NCBI GenBank assembly: GCA_025093555.1
Contig: JAIWNF010000104.1
Location: 21,060-85,059, forward strand
Source: Circinella umbellata
Taxonomy: Eukaryota; Mucoromycota; Mucoromycetes; Mucorales; Lichtheimiaceae
DNA: 64,000 nt
Reading direction: 5' to 3'
Positions 38,926 to 50,951 of the stretch are shown in pieces. The position numbers and the translations under genes were made by a program. The stretch's first letter is position 1. Each line of letters starts with the position of its first letter. Under the pieces are notes generated by a model. That model had not been told where the DNA came from and did no database searches. It was given only the letters and a program-made list of their open reading frames with translations.

Positions 38926-39056
38926 TTTTGCTAAAACCATACCGGATATCGTTATATAAAATTAACGATATTTCCCCACTTAATCTGTCTTGGGCCCCAA
39001 AAGACCCTATTGTTATATCGAATATCGTTATAGCGAGCGGTAACGGTATACAATTT
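38915..39056. mobile_element. Fragment of the pogo-like small element, inverted
   Basis: A perfect 11-bp inverted repeat, TATAACGATAT / ATATCGTTATA (38915-38925 and 38946-38956), is followed by a block matching the reverse complement of 29424-29510. Shared parts include ATTTCCCC, TCTGTCTTGG and TATAGCGAGCGGT, ending AACGGTA. Only one end of the element is present, so it is a solo or truncated terminal region. Confidence 0.65.
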
Positions 39057-39284
39057 ATTAAACTAATAAAGCAGGTTAAATATGTATAATTATTATTACA
39101 GTGAAGAGTTAAAGATGCATCATAGTACTGGTTGAAATTAAGGTGAATAAACAGATTGATAATCTTCTTTACTTATGAAAAACATATATCACTTTATTTT
39201 CAGAAAAGTAAAACATGGATGACTTTCGCTTATAAGTATTCAACTTTTTCAAGCGTATAACATTATATATGATATGATATAATT

Positions 39285-39535
39285 CTTTCATGGAAAATGA
39301 CAAAGTATAATATTAAGAAGTCTTGGATTTGCGTATTTCCTTGGTTTATTTGGTCTACAAGTTATACTTTTACAACAAGTTCCAAAAAACGAATGCATCG
39401 AAAACCCACAAAGTTGCTACTAAGAAACTTGATTTCTCAAAAAAATTCTAAATGTTTGTATGTGAAATCTCTTCTGAATTGAAAAACACGCGTACATTGT
39501 TATGGATAATGACTAGTGGTATTCATATAATCAAA
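39285..39535 (+). repeat. Dispersed repeat R, copy 2
   Basis: Matches 27430-27690 in inverse orientation. In copy 1, R lies before repeat S and faces the other way; here it lies after S, so the two composite copies are rearranged relative to each other. Confidence 0.8.
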
Positions 39536-39947
39536 AAGATTCTGTAAACAAATATATCCCCACTTTCACAAGCATTTTAGTAACTTTATTAATATGAAAA
39601 AAAAAAAATATAACTGTGCGTTTTTAGTAAATTCTTACCAATAGTATACACAAACTTTTTATTGTTGAATTGATTTTGGGAAGTTCGTTCCTGATTATTT
39701 ATTATTATACTCATTTAATTAATCTGCCAATTTTTATTGGCAGAGACAAATATTTATACACTGTGATCCTATAAAAAAATAATTACCCCTGAATCTTTTT
39801 CCCTGCTCCACAATTGGGCTTTTCTTATTACTTTATATACGAACTGTCTCAAAGAGACATTAAAAAAAATTTCAAGATATATAATAAAGATTATAGAGGC
39901 AGGATATAATAATAGTTTTTGTTCATGTGGTTCAAAAGGAAAATTCA

Positions 39948-40361
39948 ATGTTTATTTGGTATAGTATAAGTGGAACAATGAACTTAAAAAAAAGAGCGGG
40001 ATTTTTTAGTTGGAATGGTGACGATGACGGTGTGGTCGTGATCGATTCACGCGATCTGAAGGTCGCACAGTTTTGTACTACCGTATCAGGGTATGCTTTT
40101 GTTCTTTTAAAGAGTAAATTAATGGGTTGGTACAACGGAACAAAAAAGTTACCTTTTCTGAAGAAGGTAAGTTATAAAAGAATCAGGAGTGGATCTATGA
40201 GCTTTAGTATTTTATTATCATAATCTTTATTGTAGAGAAAGAGAAAGAATAAAAATGATAATAGTAGATTAATCAATGGTATAGAAAAAAGATTTCCAGT
40301 CGTAATAATCTTGTTGGCGACAGTGTTATATTTGTCCTTAAATATGCAAGAAAAAAATTAA
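39948..40361 (+). CDS. Possible small protein with C-terminal membrane anchor
   Basis: Two exons (39948-40166 and 40236-40361) joined at AAG|GTAAGT...TTGTAG|AGA keep the frame and give 114 aa. It starts MFIWYSISGTMNLKKRAGFF, then a globular stretch (SWNGDDDGVVVIDSRDLKVA, FCTTVSGYAFVLL). After the junction comes a strongly basic RKRKNKND and a hydrophobic helix, FPVVIILLATVLYLSLNM, three residues from the end. This would suit a tail-anchored protein. No family is recognised; the middle vaguely recalls a WD or RCC1-type blade. It lies 400 bp from the repeat nest and may be a gene fragment. Confidence 0.4.
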
Positions 40362-41105
40362 CGCAAGAAGAGAGCAAGGAGTAGCCCAAAAAAAAGCGGG
40401 GTATATATGTATAATTATGGGCGTCTATAAGTTACACTTTGTAGTAATTAAGTATAATAATAACAAGCAAAGTGCTGCAAAAGCTAAAAAAAATATCTGG
40501 GAATGTGTGCATCGTCGGGCGGTCAGGGGAGCATAAGCATTTAAAGGTCCCTTCACGCGCGGTCATCTGAAACCAACAACCGCCTGTTTCCGAGGGAAAG
40601 AATAAGTAATAAAATACAATATAACCCTTTGCTCTCATGATAATAATAGCCCTACTGCCCTTTGTGTCACCGTCGCATAGGCAACAAACTTACTATAACA
40701 ACCCATTATAAATCTTTTGCATTTCTTTTTTCCTTCTGTTTTTTTCTCTCCCTCCCTTCTTTTCCTCCTTTCGTATTTCTAAATAACGATCAAAACGCAT
40801 CTTAATTATATAAAAGAATTTCCGTTTTACTTCTTAAATCTTGTTCATTTCCCTTTTTTTTATCGTTTCATTTATATTTATATTTATATTTTACTTTTAT
40901 TTTATTTGTTCTGTATAATTACTTTATACTTTCCACACTACACTTGATTGTTATACTATTGGGATTTTTGTTTTCCTCGTTTTTTTTATTGTTGTTCTTT
41001 AAATATCTTGCATCCTAAAAAAAATCCTCTTTATTTTTTCTGTTCTTCAAAAAAAAATAATAATCTTGAAGTAACTCCCACCCAAGAAGCCTAGAAAAAA
41101 TTCAA
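40362..41105. other. Spacer and probable promoter of the next gene
   Basis: No gene seen. From about 40720 the strand becomes pyrimidine-rich (T/C tracts) up to the start codon at 41106, a common look for fungal promoters and leaders. Confidence 0.5.
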
Positions 41106-41669
41106 ATGCGCGAATCTACAAGTTTGGGTGATACCAAAGTACTGAATTATCCAACATCTCATCATCGTAGTACCCCACGATATCCACATCAATTACAACA
41201 TTATAGTGACACCGCAAATAATGCTGATGACAATAATATCGTTTCACTACCTTCCATGGATACCAAAATACCTGAGGAATTTTTACCTCGTCCAAGTTCA
41301 TGTATAAGTACAAGTACCAGTAGTACGAGTAGTAGTAATAGTAGCAGTAATTCATCCCATACAAACGGCAACTATATATATTCTATTCCTAGACCGCATA
41401 ATAATGCACTTCCACCATCCTCTTCTCCATCAACAACACCTTCATTCCAAGCTCAATGGCTGTTTTTCAGTAATTCACGATGGATTCCGTTGGATATTCA
41501 GAGTCATTCAAAATTGGAACGTACATTACAGTTAGGAGGCGTTTTTGTTGACATTCAAGATAGTCATTTTCCTGACGTGCCCCGAATTAGGGTATTTCCT
41601 GGAGCTGATTATTTGTCTTATCTTGGTATTCGATACCGTATTAGTCGTGTTTTACTTCCTGCACTATGA
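41106..41669 (+). CDS. Hypothetical protein with a possible WWE-like C-terminal domain
   Basis: Single-exon frame of 187 codons. Residues 1-110 are disordered, rich in Ser, Thr, Asn and Pro, with a Ser/Thr run near the middle. Residues about 115-187 look folded: AQWLFFSNSRWIPLDIQSHS, KLERTLQLGGVFVDIQDSHF and PRIRVFPGADYLSYLGIRYR followed by ISRVL. The pattern W...RW.P.d..S..LE....V.V.....FPV resembles the WWE-like N-terminal region of PA-PLA1/DDHD phospholipases, but there is no lipase domain here. It would then be a stand-alone module of unknown partner. The upstream region is pyrimidine-rich and the downstream T-rich. The frame is very probably a gene; the domain call is weak. Confidence 0.65.
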   Translation: MRESTSLGDTKVLNYPTSHHRSTPRYPHQLQHYSDTANNADDNNIVSLPSMDTKIPEEFLPRPSSCISTSTSSTSSSNSSSNSSHTNGNYIYSIPRPHNNALPPSSSPSTTPSFQAQWLFFSNSRWIPLDIQSHSKLERTLQLGGVFVDIQDSHFPDVPRIRVFPGADYLSYLGIRYRISRVLLPAL

Positions 41670-44600
41670 TATACACTAATATATATAACAACCCTTACAA
41701 AAAAATTACATCTGTTTATATATTCTTTTTTATATGGTTTTTCTTATACATTCTTTCCCTCTTTTTTTTTTTTCCTTTTTTCTTTCTAAAGAAAAAAGCA
41801 GCATTTCTCTAATATTATTTCATCTAACCTTGCTTATTATTATCATCATCTCCTCCTCGTGTTTGTTGATTTTTATTATTATTTTGTATCTTTTTTTCTT
41901 CTTATTAATAGTTTGTTATTAACGTAGTAGTTTCTTTGAATTATATTTTTATATGATATTCTTTATACAAGTTTTGTTGATTTGTTGATCAAAGTATCAT
42001 TCCCTAATTAAAGATTATTACGTGTTGTATTATTTTATTATTTTGCTATTTCCTTAATAACTCATCATTGTTTATCATGTGTTTTCTTTTTTACGTACTA
42101 TGTTTTTATATCTTATATATGATCATTTAGAATATTCTTTTCTGTTTAGTTGTTGGTGGTTATTTATTATTTATTATTTATACCATTAAACATAGATAAC
42201 ACGAGATGCACATGCATATATATATATATATTATATATATTACATTACATTACATGGCTATACATATTACGAGTTATTAAACCTTAAAGAGAAAGAGAAA
42301 TTTTGTGACTTAACTTTTACTTTTGCAATGCGTTTGTTAATGAAGGGGGCAGGGTAAGATAAAGCTGATATATATATTGGACTCTCTATTTTTGTTAATG
42401 CTATTATTTTTTTAAAAAAAGTCATACAATTAGCAATATATCCTAATAGTGCAGTAATAGTACCCTTGATCAAACTATAAATTTTCTTTATATGATAAAG
42501 TTTATAGTCTATGTATCACTTTTTTTTTTGAGAAATATATAATACACTTGACCTACTAAACTAAAAATATTTTTAGCTCTATTTTTTAGTCTTGTCGTCT
42601 AATAATCTATACCATAAGAAGTCTTTTTTTTCTGGACGAACTAGAACAATTTTTATTATAAAGATTGATAAATCTTCATTATAATTATAAACATCATAGC
42701 TGTTACATTTTATTTGGACATAATAAGAAAAAAGAAATCTTTCTTTTGGCATCACATGGAACACGCAAAAAAAAGATAAAAAAATGTCGGTGCCATGGGT
42801 ACACATACACTTACATGTGTTGTATATTTTTTACTTGTTATTGTCAGAAGGTACGTTTATTACTAAATGGTTGATAATCCCTATTTTCTCAAAAGAATAT
42901 CTTTTTAAATTGACTATTATGGTTCTACCGTAAAAAGAAAGTTTTTCTTATTGTGGTCACCATGATACGTCAAGGTTATTATATCATGAGGATATTCTAT
43001 ATTTAAAAATTATCATGAGTTTTTTTTAAAGAAGAAAATATTAATGAACAAGTGGCGTCGACGATACTGTTCTTTTTACGTATATAACATAAATTCGTTC
43101 ACGATGCACAAGTGCTGCCTTACATTTGGACTGTCAATAAAAGGCCACATACACATATATATGCCACATTGAAAAATAAAATATTAATACCAAACTTCGC
43201 TTCCTTATATTTTTTGTTACATACATTCGAAATAAGCCGGGAAAAGTTGTATATTTAAGAGAGACATGAATAATAAATGATATACTGATTATGATAGTTG
43301 TATTCTATACCTTACTAACAGGGGTAGGCGTAGTAGTCAAGATCATGAGGTCAGTTGCAGAATCCCAAACATTTGACGACATGTATAATGTACATAATGA
43401 TACTCGTATACAACATCCTAACATATAAGATACGAAACGTGAGTAGATGCATACTATGCATATACATATAACTTTTTGATTCATTATTTCCTACATGTTA
43501 GAACCCGTGATTAAACGTTTTTTTGTTGTTGTTGCGCACTTGAATAAATATGCTGCTTTATTTTATAATAGTGTAATGTAACACAATGCTTTAGCCAATC
43601 GACCTGTTTAATATTTATACCTTTTTTTTTATCATAACGTTATTAAAGTCATTATTATATGATAAGCTAACAAAAAGCAATCATTTACTATCATAGCTAT
43701 TGCTTTTTTCCCTTCTTTTTCTTGTTTTTTTTTTTTTTTTTTGCTTATTCTCATTGTTTTAACCCTGTGTTTCTTGTAAGAAAAAAAAAGTACCATGGCT
43801 TCATACATATTTGTTTCAGATATAAATAAATATTTTTAGGTACCAGCAGTAATAAAAGTTATTAATTTTTTTTACGTAAAAGTAATATATAAGGTGATAG
43901 AAAGAGAGGTCATGCTGATAATGCTATTTTTTTTTATTTAGTTACTGAGTCATATAATCATTATAATAAGATAAATTGATATTATTATAAAATAAATATA
44001 CAATATCGCAAGCCGATTTTGAGCTTGATCATGAGTTTTCTTTTTATTTCCGGTATGTGCGGAAGAAAGAGAGTTTATTATTGTTGTTGTAATTATTAAG
44101 GGGTAAAAAAAAACATGGTGTGGCGAAATCAATTCCTCTTGTCAACCCGGAACTTCAATTTTTTTTTTTATACTGAAGATCGATATTTATAATAATACAA
44201 GCATTTTATTGACGTAATATAAAATCCCCTGTTTTCCCTGAAAACTCACCAAATATTATTCAAACAATGACGATAACATCATGTAACAAAAAGAAAAGAA
44301 GATATGTTGTGATACAATAAAAAAAATGAGGAACCAATAAATACCTATAAATTCACTTGCGCGGATAAGCAATGATATTACTTCTCCACCGTTCCATTTT
44401 AAAATAATTATTATATAAATGATGATAAGGAACTTTAACGTCCGGTTGTTCATGGGGCAACTTTTTTTTTACTTTGTATAATGATTATTTTGTTATCTAC
44501 TTCTATTACAGACAACAGCAAAAAAGGTAATATAGATGAATAGATACCAAGTATAATAATTCTTCCTTCCTTCCTTCCTTCCCTACGTACAACTAGAATT

Positions 44601-46494
44601 CTGTTCAGAGCACAAAAGAATTTGAAACATATAAAAAGTATAATTTAAACAGTCCCCCCATTCATTTATTATTCTCAGTAAGAATTATAAGAAAAAACCT
44701 TTATTTAGTTAACCGTCTATAGTATATACGTATATACCAATTAGTATTATGTTCATGTATTTTCATTATCTTAACCATCTTACGTATGCATAAATGGATA
44801 TATTGAGCAATAAAATGATTCTTTCTTTCCGATTTGTCAATAATATATGACGTCCTATATATTTTAACAGTAAGTTTCACCTACCTAAGTAATAAATAAG
44901 TTTATTGAAGTTGCTGACAAGGCTTATCAACAAAAAGAAAAACTAGAGTCACGGGTCTATTCTTGTTATTACGTTGAATTTGACACTTTTTGTGTGATGG
45001 TAGTACTATCACTAATAACAAGTCATCAGAGATATTTTATATAATTTCTCTTTTACTATCCTCGACTCAATATATTTTATATATAATCATTATTTATTGT
45101 TACCAACAATGTACAATAGTTGATATTACTGGGTAAAGAAAAAGAATTGTCTTTGGTAATGTTAATAAAAGTGGGTAATTATATTACCACAATTACGTCA
45201 GATAAAGAATAATTATGAGAGAAAATATGCTGAAAAGTAGTAATTGGTGTCACGTTCCTATCCAATTTGACTATTGTTGAGGATAACTATGTGTGTGTGA
45301 AAATATTTCACTAAAAAGTGTCATTGCTTTCCAATTTAAATTATTACAAGTGATTTGTACTCACATCTTAAATTCAAATAGCCATAAATATTATATCTTT
45401 GTATGTCCAAACAGCAAGCAGTTACCACAAAGTAATAAATTAATGACGGTTCGGTTTCATTATTTACATTAGAGAAAGTGTGAAAATCTAAGAATATAGT
45501 TTCGCTTCTACATAGTTATCTAGCAATAAACATACAACAAGAGCCAGAGGGAGAAGAGAGGTTAAGTTGCATAAAAACTCTCATGTACACATCATAACGT
45601 ATTGGAATTTTAACTTCTTTAAAATAATACGTACGTAAAGAGATATATTGAGTTTTGTTATTATTTTCTGTTTTTTTCTCGAAATGGTTATATAAAAGGC
45701 AAGTTTAAAAAGTAAATAATAAAAGTATGATACGAATAATATTTCACTACCTTTTTTTTTTCATTTTACAATAAATATCTGAGTTCGCATACATGACGGT
45801 CTTCTATATACTATTTACTAGCGACTGTAATGTTCAATTTAATACATATTTGGCCTATTATATAAATACAAAGTTCATTATAAGCAAAATGCTGGATCTG
45901 GGTGGTGTATACAAGGTTAACACTGCATCAGGACACGACTGCTATTTCCATTTATTTTGTATTAGAAATTTTTGGCAATCAATCTTTTTTCATTGAAAAT
46001 ATTTCATCTACTACTTTTTCAAGAAAAGGATAGTTTGTTTCAACATAAAGATAACAATCACTATAATATTATAATATCTATGATGTACTGTAGAAAGAAA
46101 ACTTAGCTCAAAATATTGACAGTTTCTTCTATTACCACATTAGTTTCGCCTATTAGATTTATTAGTGACAAACTGATTCATTTCGTGATGATATCTCTAT
46201 TATTATCATTACCCAACTTTATTTTTTAAAATTGTAAAAACATTCGACTAAACATAGTATTATTATATAAAATGTTTTTAGGTTATCTTTATGCTTTAAC
46301 ATCTCATATGATCATGCATGTATACAAATAATGATACATGTAAAAATATAAAAAACTTCTTATCAGATCAGGATACTCGGAGTTTTATTTTTAAGAATTG
46401 CCCCTAGGCAACAATCCTAATCAATGCACAAGTCTTTTTTTTTTTTTTTGGCTTTCCTATACTTTACTTTCAAAAACAAAAAATAAAATAAAAT
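41670..46494. other. Gene-free AT-rich stretch, about 4.8 kb
   Basis: Nothing recognised on either strand: only short frames, TA tracts (near 42215-42240), ACATT repeats (42240-42255) and a TTCC tract (44564-44582). It is one of the largest empty intervals in the window. Confidence 0.5.
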
Positions 46495-47030
46495 ATGGCA
46501 AGCGATGAAGAGGCTAACCTTTTGACAGAGCAGCAACGAATGCCTTCTAAATCAGAAAAGTTATGGTCTATATTTATTTGGATATGGCGATTCTTCATTT
46601 TCGGGATTACTGGTTCATCAAGTGTCGTCGTAACAGAGTCTCTTATGCATCATGTTTTGGGATTAAGTACACCAGGTAATAAAAACAAATAACTTTTTTT
46701 TTCTTTTGGTTTCATTCAAAATAATTGAATTAAAATTGTCGTTTGCCATTTGTAATATAAAAATAATAAATAAAAATAATAAATAAACATGGGGTGGATG
46801 GTGGTGTTGCTGGTGTATTTTTTTTTATATTTAATTGTATTATAGATAATTGGGTATATTATGTTGTATTTTTTCTATTGGAGCTAGTGGTATATACAAT
46901 CATGATTGTTACTATAGGAGCTTGTCTTGGTCAGTGGCGATTTTTCTGTACTGTTGCATTTAGAATGTGGGGATGGATATTACCTATTCAAATAAGACAA
47001 GCAGTTGGTTCTCGATTACAATTGGATTAA
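46495..47030 (+). CDS. Small two-span membrane protein, unknown family
   Basis: Two exons (46495-46675 and 46846-47030) with a 170-bp GT-AG intron and agreeing phase (G+AT gives Asp) produce 121 aa. The N-terminus MASDEEANLLTEQQRMPSKS is acidic and cytosolic-looking with a possible ExxxLL sorting motif. A first hydrophobic segment covers WSIFIWIWRFFIFGITGSSS. The second covers YYVVFFLLELVVYTIMIVTI up to about GACLGQW. A basic/aromatic tail follows (FRMWGWILPIQIRQAVGSRL). Architecture and clean splicing support a genuine membrane protein. I recognise no named family. Confidence 0.75.
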
Positions 47031-48054
47031 ATTTGTTATAGTAACTCAGGTTTTTTTTTTGTAATATACTATGAATTGTTTTGTAATTCTTTTATAAAAA
47101 CGGATTTTTTCAATCTTTCTCAACTATTATCTCCTCCATCATATTTTTGATAATAATAAAAGTTTTGATATCAACTTTTGTATAATGGCGATATTGATTA
47201 AGGAAAATGACTTATGACACGAAGAAGCCCTTTGTTTTTTTTTTGCTTATAAAAGGATAATAAGTAGTAGAATCCAATTCCCACCAAAGTGAATGACGCT
47301 GTTGTTGGTTTCGCGTTGTAGACTTCTTTAACACGGTTTGGTTCCAGGAAAACTCGATACATCTCGAACTAAACACGTCTATAGCCGATCCCAATCTATA
47401 GATGAAACCTACTGGATCATTCACGCGTTGATCACGGTTGACCCTTTCTTATAGTGGCTTTTGAAATGGTATAAGCTCAAATATTACCATGTGCCATACC
47501 TAGAGCAGCAGCGTGAAGGATAGAAGGTCATCCTATTGCTATCATTATTGCTGTACCACTTGATAATAAATTTAATGCATTCGATTAAACCATGAATGAT
47601 AGCAAAAAGTATTATCTCCGGCTGAGGCATTTATAATGTTTTATGTTAATCGAGGAAAGATCAAGATAATAAAACTTATTTTTGCTTTTTATATTTAACC
47701 TATAAAAGTGATAGAATGACTTGTCATTATTGATTGCTTTTCTGGTATATCTGTCGACATCCCAAGGTAATTGAAATATAGTTATTTATGATAATTATTA
47801 CTGAAAAATCTTATGTTTTAAAATGAGGTATACAAGAAATAAAAAAAAAAGATGTTTCATTACTGAACGTTTGTAAATTATGCAAAAAACGAAAAGAAAA
47901 GAGAAAATCAATTGTGTTTAACATGAATGGATGATGTATAGTAAAATGTATGCTGTTTGCTTCTGTCGTAGTAAAAGTGTGTGTGTTTGTATATATATGT
48001 AAGTATCGTGGAAAAAAAATGTATGCACCCATGAAATTAAGTAATATTATTATA
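47031..48054. other. Spacer with possible decayed coding scraps
   Basis: On the minus strand 47212-47424 is open (70 codons), and around 47490-47560 one frame reads ILHAAALGMAHGN, which resembles an ankyrin repeat turn. The pieces do not join and contain stops, so at most this is a relic. The 3' trailer of the TBC gene may occupy the right end. Confidence 0.35.
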
Positions 48055-50951
48055 TTATCGTCGTACAGTCTTTGCTCTTTCAACAAGTCGACGTGCTTCC
48101 ATTGCTTTATGAATAATGGTTCCACGTACAGTACCTCGTTTGAGTCGTCTTTTCAAGTGAGGTGTATTTTTTCGTCGTTCATCACGTCTATTCTTGATTA
48201 ATTCTCGACGTTTACGTAAATCTTGTTCATTGACTCGAGTAACTGATGCATATTTTTCATATGCAGCCTATAATAATAACACATAATGGCATTATTATTA
48301 TTATTATTATTATTTGATATCAAAGGTGATACGAAGGAACCATTTTAGCAAGAAAAGAAAAGAACCAAACAAACAAACCTCCAATAGTTTATGACAATCC
48401 ACCATTCGTTTTGGCATGTTCTAGATAAAAGAAATACTTATGAGCCATTCTTTATACCTTTTTTCTTTTTGTATATATAAATAGAAAAAGTGAACTGATC
48501 ATCATCTAGTACTAATATAGCTATTTTTTCTATTATATACCTGAATTACTTGAAAAATTTCCAGAGAATCATTTACAGCAAGAACTTCACGTTCATTCAT
48601 TTTAAAGATTGCTAATGCAACTCGGAATAATACTCGTTGTCCTTCACTAAATAATAATTAATTATTACTCACAGGATCATTTTCACGAGAGTTTCCTTTT
48701 CCCCCCAACCCAGCTATCTTTTTTTTTTTAAAAAAAAAAACACTCTTTCGTTTTCCCTTCATATCCCAATATTAAGTGAGAATACTTACTAAAAGAGACA
48801 GTCCCATACACGGAGCACAGACTATATATAATAGTTAATAAACGAAAAAAATTGATACACAAGAATAAATAAATAATAAAATATACTTTTTTTTTACCTC
48901 AATTGGTAAAATGTTGATAAATAATGTCAAGAACCAATGGCTCGTGACTAAAGTTGTAGTAGGCATCCCGTTATTTCCATCTGCTTCTTCACATTCCCAA
49001 AATGATTTCCCACTACTCATCCGGTTCCATATATGAGGACATCTTTCTGATAACAGCATCATCAATACTGTTTGATCAATATTAGCTCCTTCCATCGTCA
49101 CATCATATATATTAGGTGGTAATATATCTTGTACTAATACAACAAAGGTCCAAAATGCATCTTCTTCATTCATAAATAATAATAATAATCCAGCAATATA
49201 ATTTAAAGATTGACAATAACCGATTTCAGGGGCATATATGGAAAATGCTGAAAGAATTCGCCGTAATGATTGAATCGCAGGAACATCCTCTTTTCTGTTA
49301 CTACTACCTTCCCCTTCTCCATTGGTCTTTGTTGGTGATGGTGTAGATTTAAAACGAATATTATCTGGAAATGTTCTATGAAGATCTGAATTTATAATAT
49401 GATATATCTTTGTGTAAGATTTTTGATTTTGCTATTGGTTTTTTTATTACTTCCTCTCATTTATTTACCTCGTTCAATAATATCAAGAAACTCATTTTCT
49501 AAACCCATTGCTTCGGCTCGTTCAACATAGTCTCGATAAACACCTGGATTTGCGAATTTTTTTGTTTCTGCACCACTATAATGTAACCAAGCCTGCCCAC
49601 GAAGATCTGCAGGTATTCCTTTACGAATAAATCGTTTAACTATAGTATGTACACGTAGATTAGTTCCTCTATCCATCCCTTGTTCTCCTTTTATTTCCCT
49701 CGTTTTCCCCTCATTTAAAAAGCGTAATTCGCTCATCATTTTCATCACCCCCTTTCTTCCTCTCCTCTTTTCTTTTTTTCTTAAAAAGTTGAGGTCACAC
49801 AAATAATAGTGATAATAGAAAAGGATGAGATCAAATAAATAAATATATGTGCGTGTGTATTTACATTTACTACTTGGTTGAGGCCATTCTCCATTATTTT
49901 CTGCAATTAATCGTCTCCATTTTTGTTGTCGGCGATTTACAACTGGTTGATATATTTTTTCAAAATTATCTTGTTCTTCAACAGATATCCATTGCGAACC
50001 CTTAATAAACCCATATTGATCCCTTATTTTTTATTATAACAATAATAGGTTAGCGTTACACACCCTTTTAATTTTTTCCCCCCTGTTCGTTTAATAGTAA
50101 GAAGTGAAACAAAGAGTTGTAAAAAAAAAGAGAGGGGGTTGATTGATCATGAAAAAACAATGTACCTTTCTTTAGATTGTTGATAATTACTTTTTGTGGA
50201 CGAGGTGGATAAGTTGCTTGACTACCATCATCATATAATATAGGTGAACTAGCATTACCATGATTTTTGCGTAGTGAAAATTTACTTTTTTACGTGATAA
50301 AGTTAATTTATCTTTAAAAGCATTTGATATGGATCGGCTAACACTTGCTTTAGGTATAGGTGCAGGTGTTTGTAAAGGACACGTAGGTGATTGTGATATA
50401 GGTACGCTAGCTTTTGAGGGGAGTGGTGGTGGTGCTAAAGCTGCCAATTTTGATTGTTGTTGCAATGGAGGGGAAAAAGGAGTAGGAGAACTAGTCAAGC
50501 TGTTAATGTCGTCAACTTCGTCGTCGTCTTCGTCTTCGTCATCGGATAAAGTGTCAACAGAAGAAGCAGTAGTAGAAGCATGAATGTCTCCGTCTACAGT
50601 AAGTAATGAACCTGAAGTAGTAGTATTAGAAGAGTGATTTGTATTAAATGGTTGAAGATTCTGACCAGCAGAAGAATAAGTTGTAGTAGTAGAGGATTCG
50701 AGACTTGGTTGACGTCGACCCTGACCATGACGATGTTTTATTTGTTGTGATTGTTGCAAAGAAGAAGTAGACGCGGTTGCTGTTGGAAATAGGCCATTAG
50801 TAATATGTCTTTGAGAAGTTTCGGTACTACTGCTATTTGTAAAGGAAGATGATCGTAAACGCATTCCATGAGGTGAATGAAATGATGACTTTGAATTATC
50901 GCGTTTTCGTGGTAACCGAGTACTTGTTGATGACCGTACTAAAGACCCCAT
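48055..50951 (-). CDS. TBC-domain Rab GTPase-activating protein
   Basis: GAP that stimulates GTP hydrolysis by a Rab. Exons from 5': 50191-50951, about 49865-50022, 49469 to about 49780, 48898-49385, 48790-48821 (32 nt), 48541-48646, 48379-48420 and 48055-48269. The N-terminal 240 residues are disordered, Ser/Thr-rich with an acidic run. Then come DQYGFIKGSQWISVEEQDNF, FIRKGIPADLRGQAWLHYSG, IIERDLHRTFPDN (arginine-finger IxxDxxR motif) and EIGYCQSLNYIAG (glutamine-finger YxQ motif). The domain ends through SHWFLTLFINILPIE, VLRVWDCLFYEGQRVLFRVA and DSLEIFQVIQ. Both catalytic fingers are present. Around 50190-50300 the natural protein frame (SSPILYDDGSQATYPPRP) is offset from the exon 1 frame and from exon 2. 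Two single-base differences at A runs would reconcile it, so an assembly error is possible. Exon 2/3 junctions are approximate. Target Rab unknown. Confidence 0.88.

Noticed and set aside
47490..47560. Ankyrin-like motif ILHAAALGMAHGN
   Set aside because: A single short match with stops nearby; insufficient for a gene or pseudogene call.
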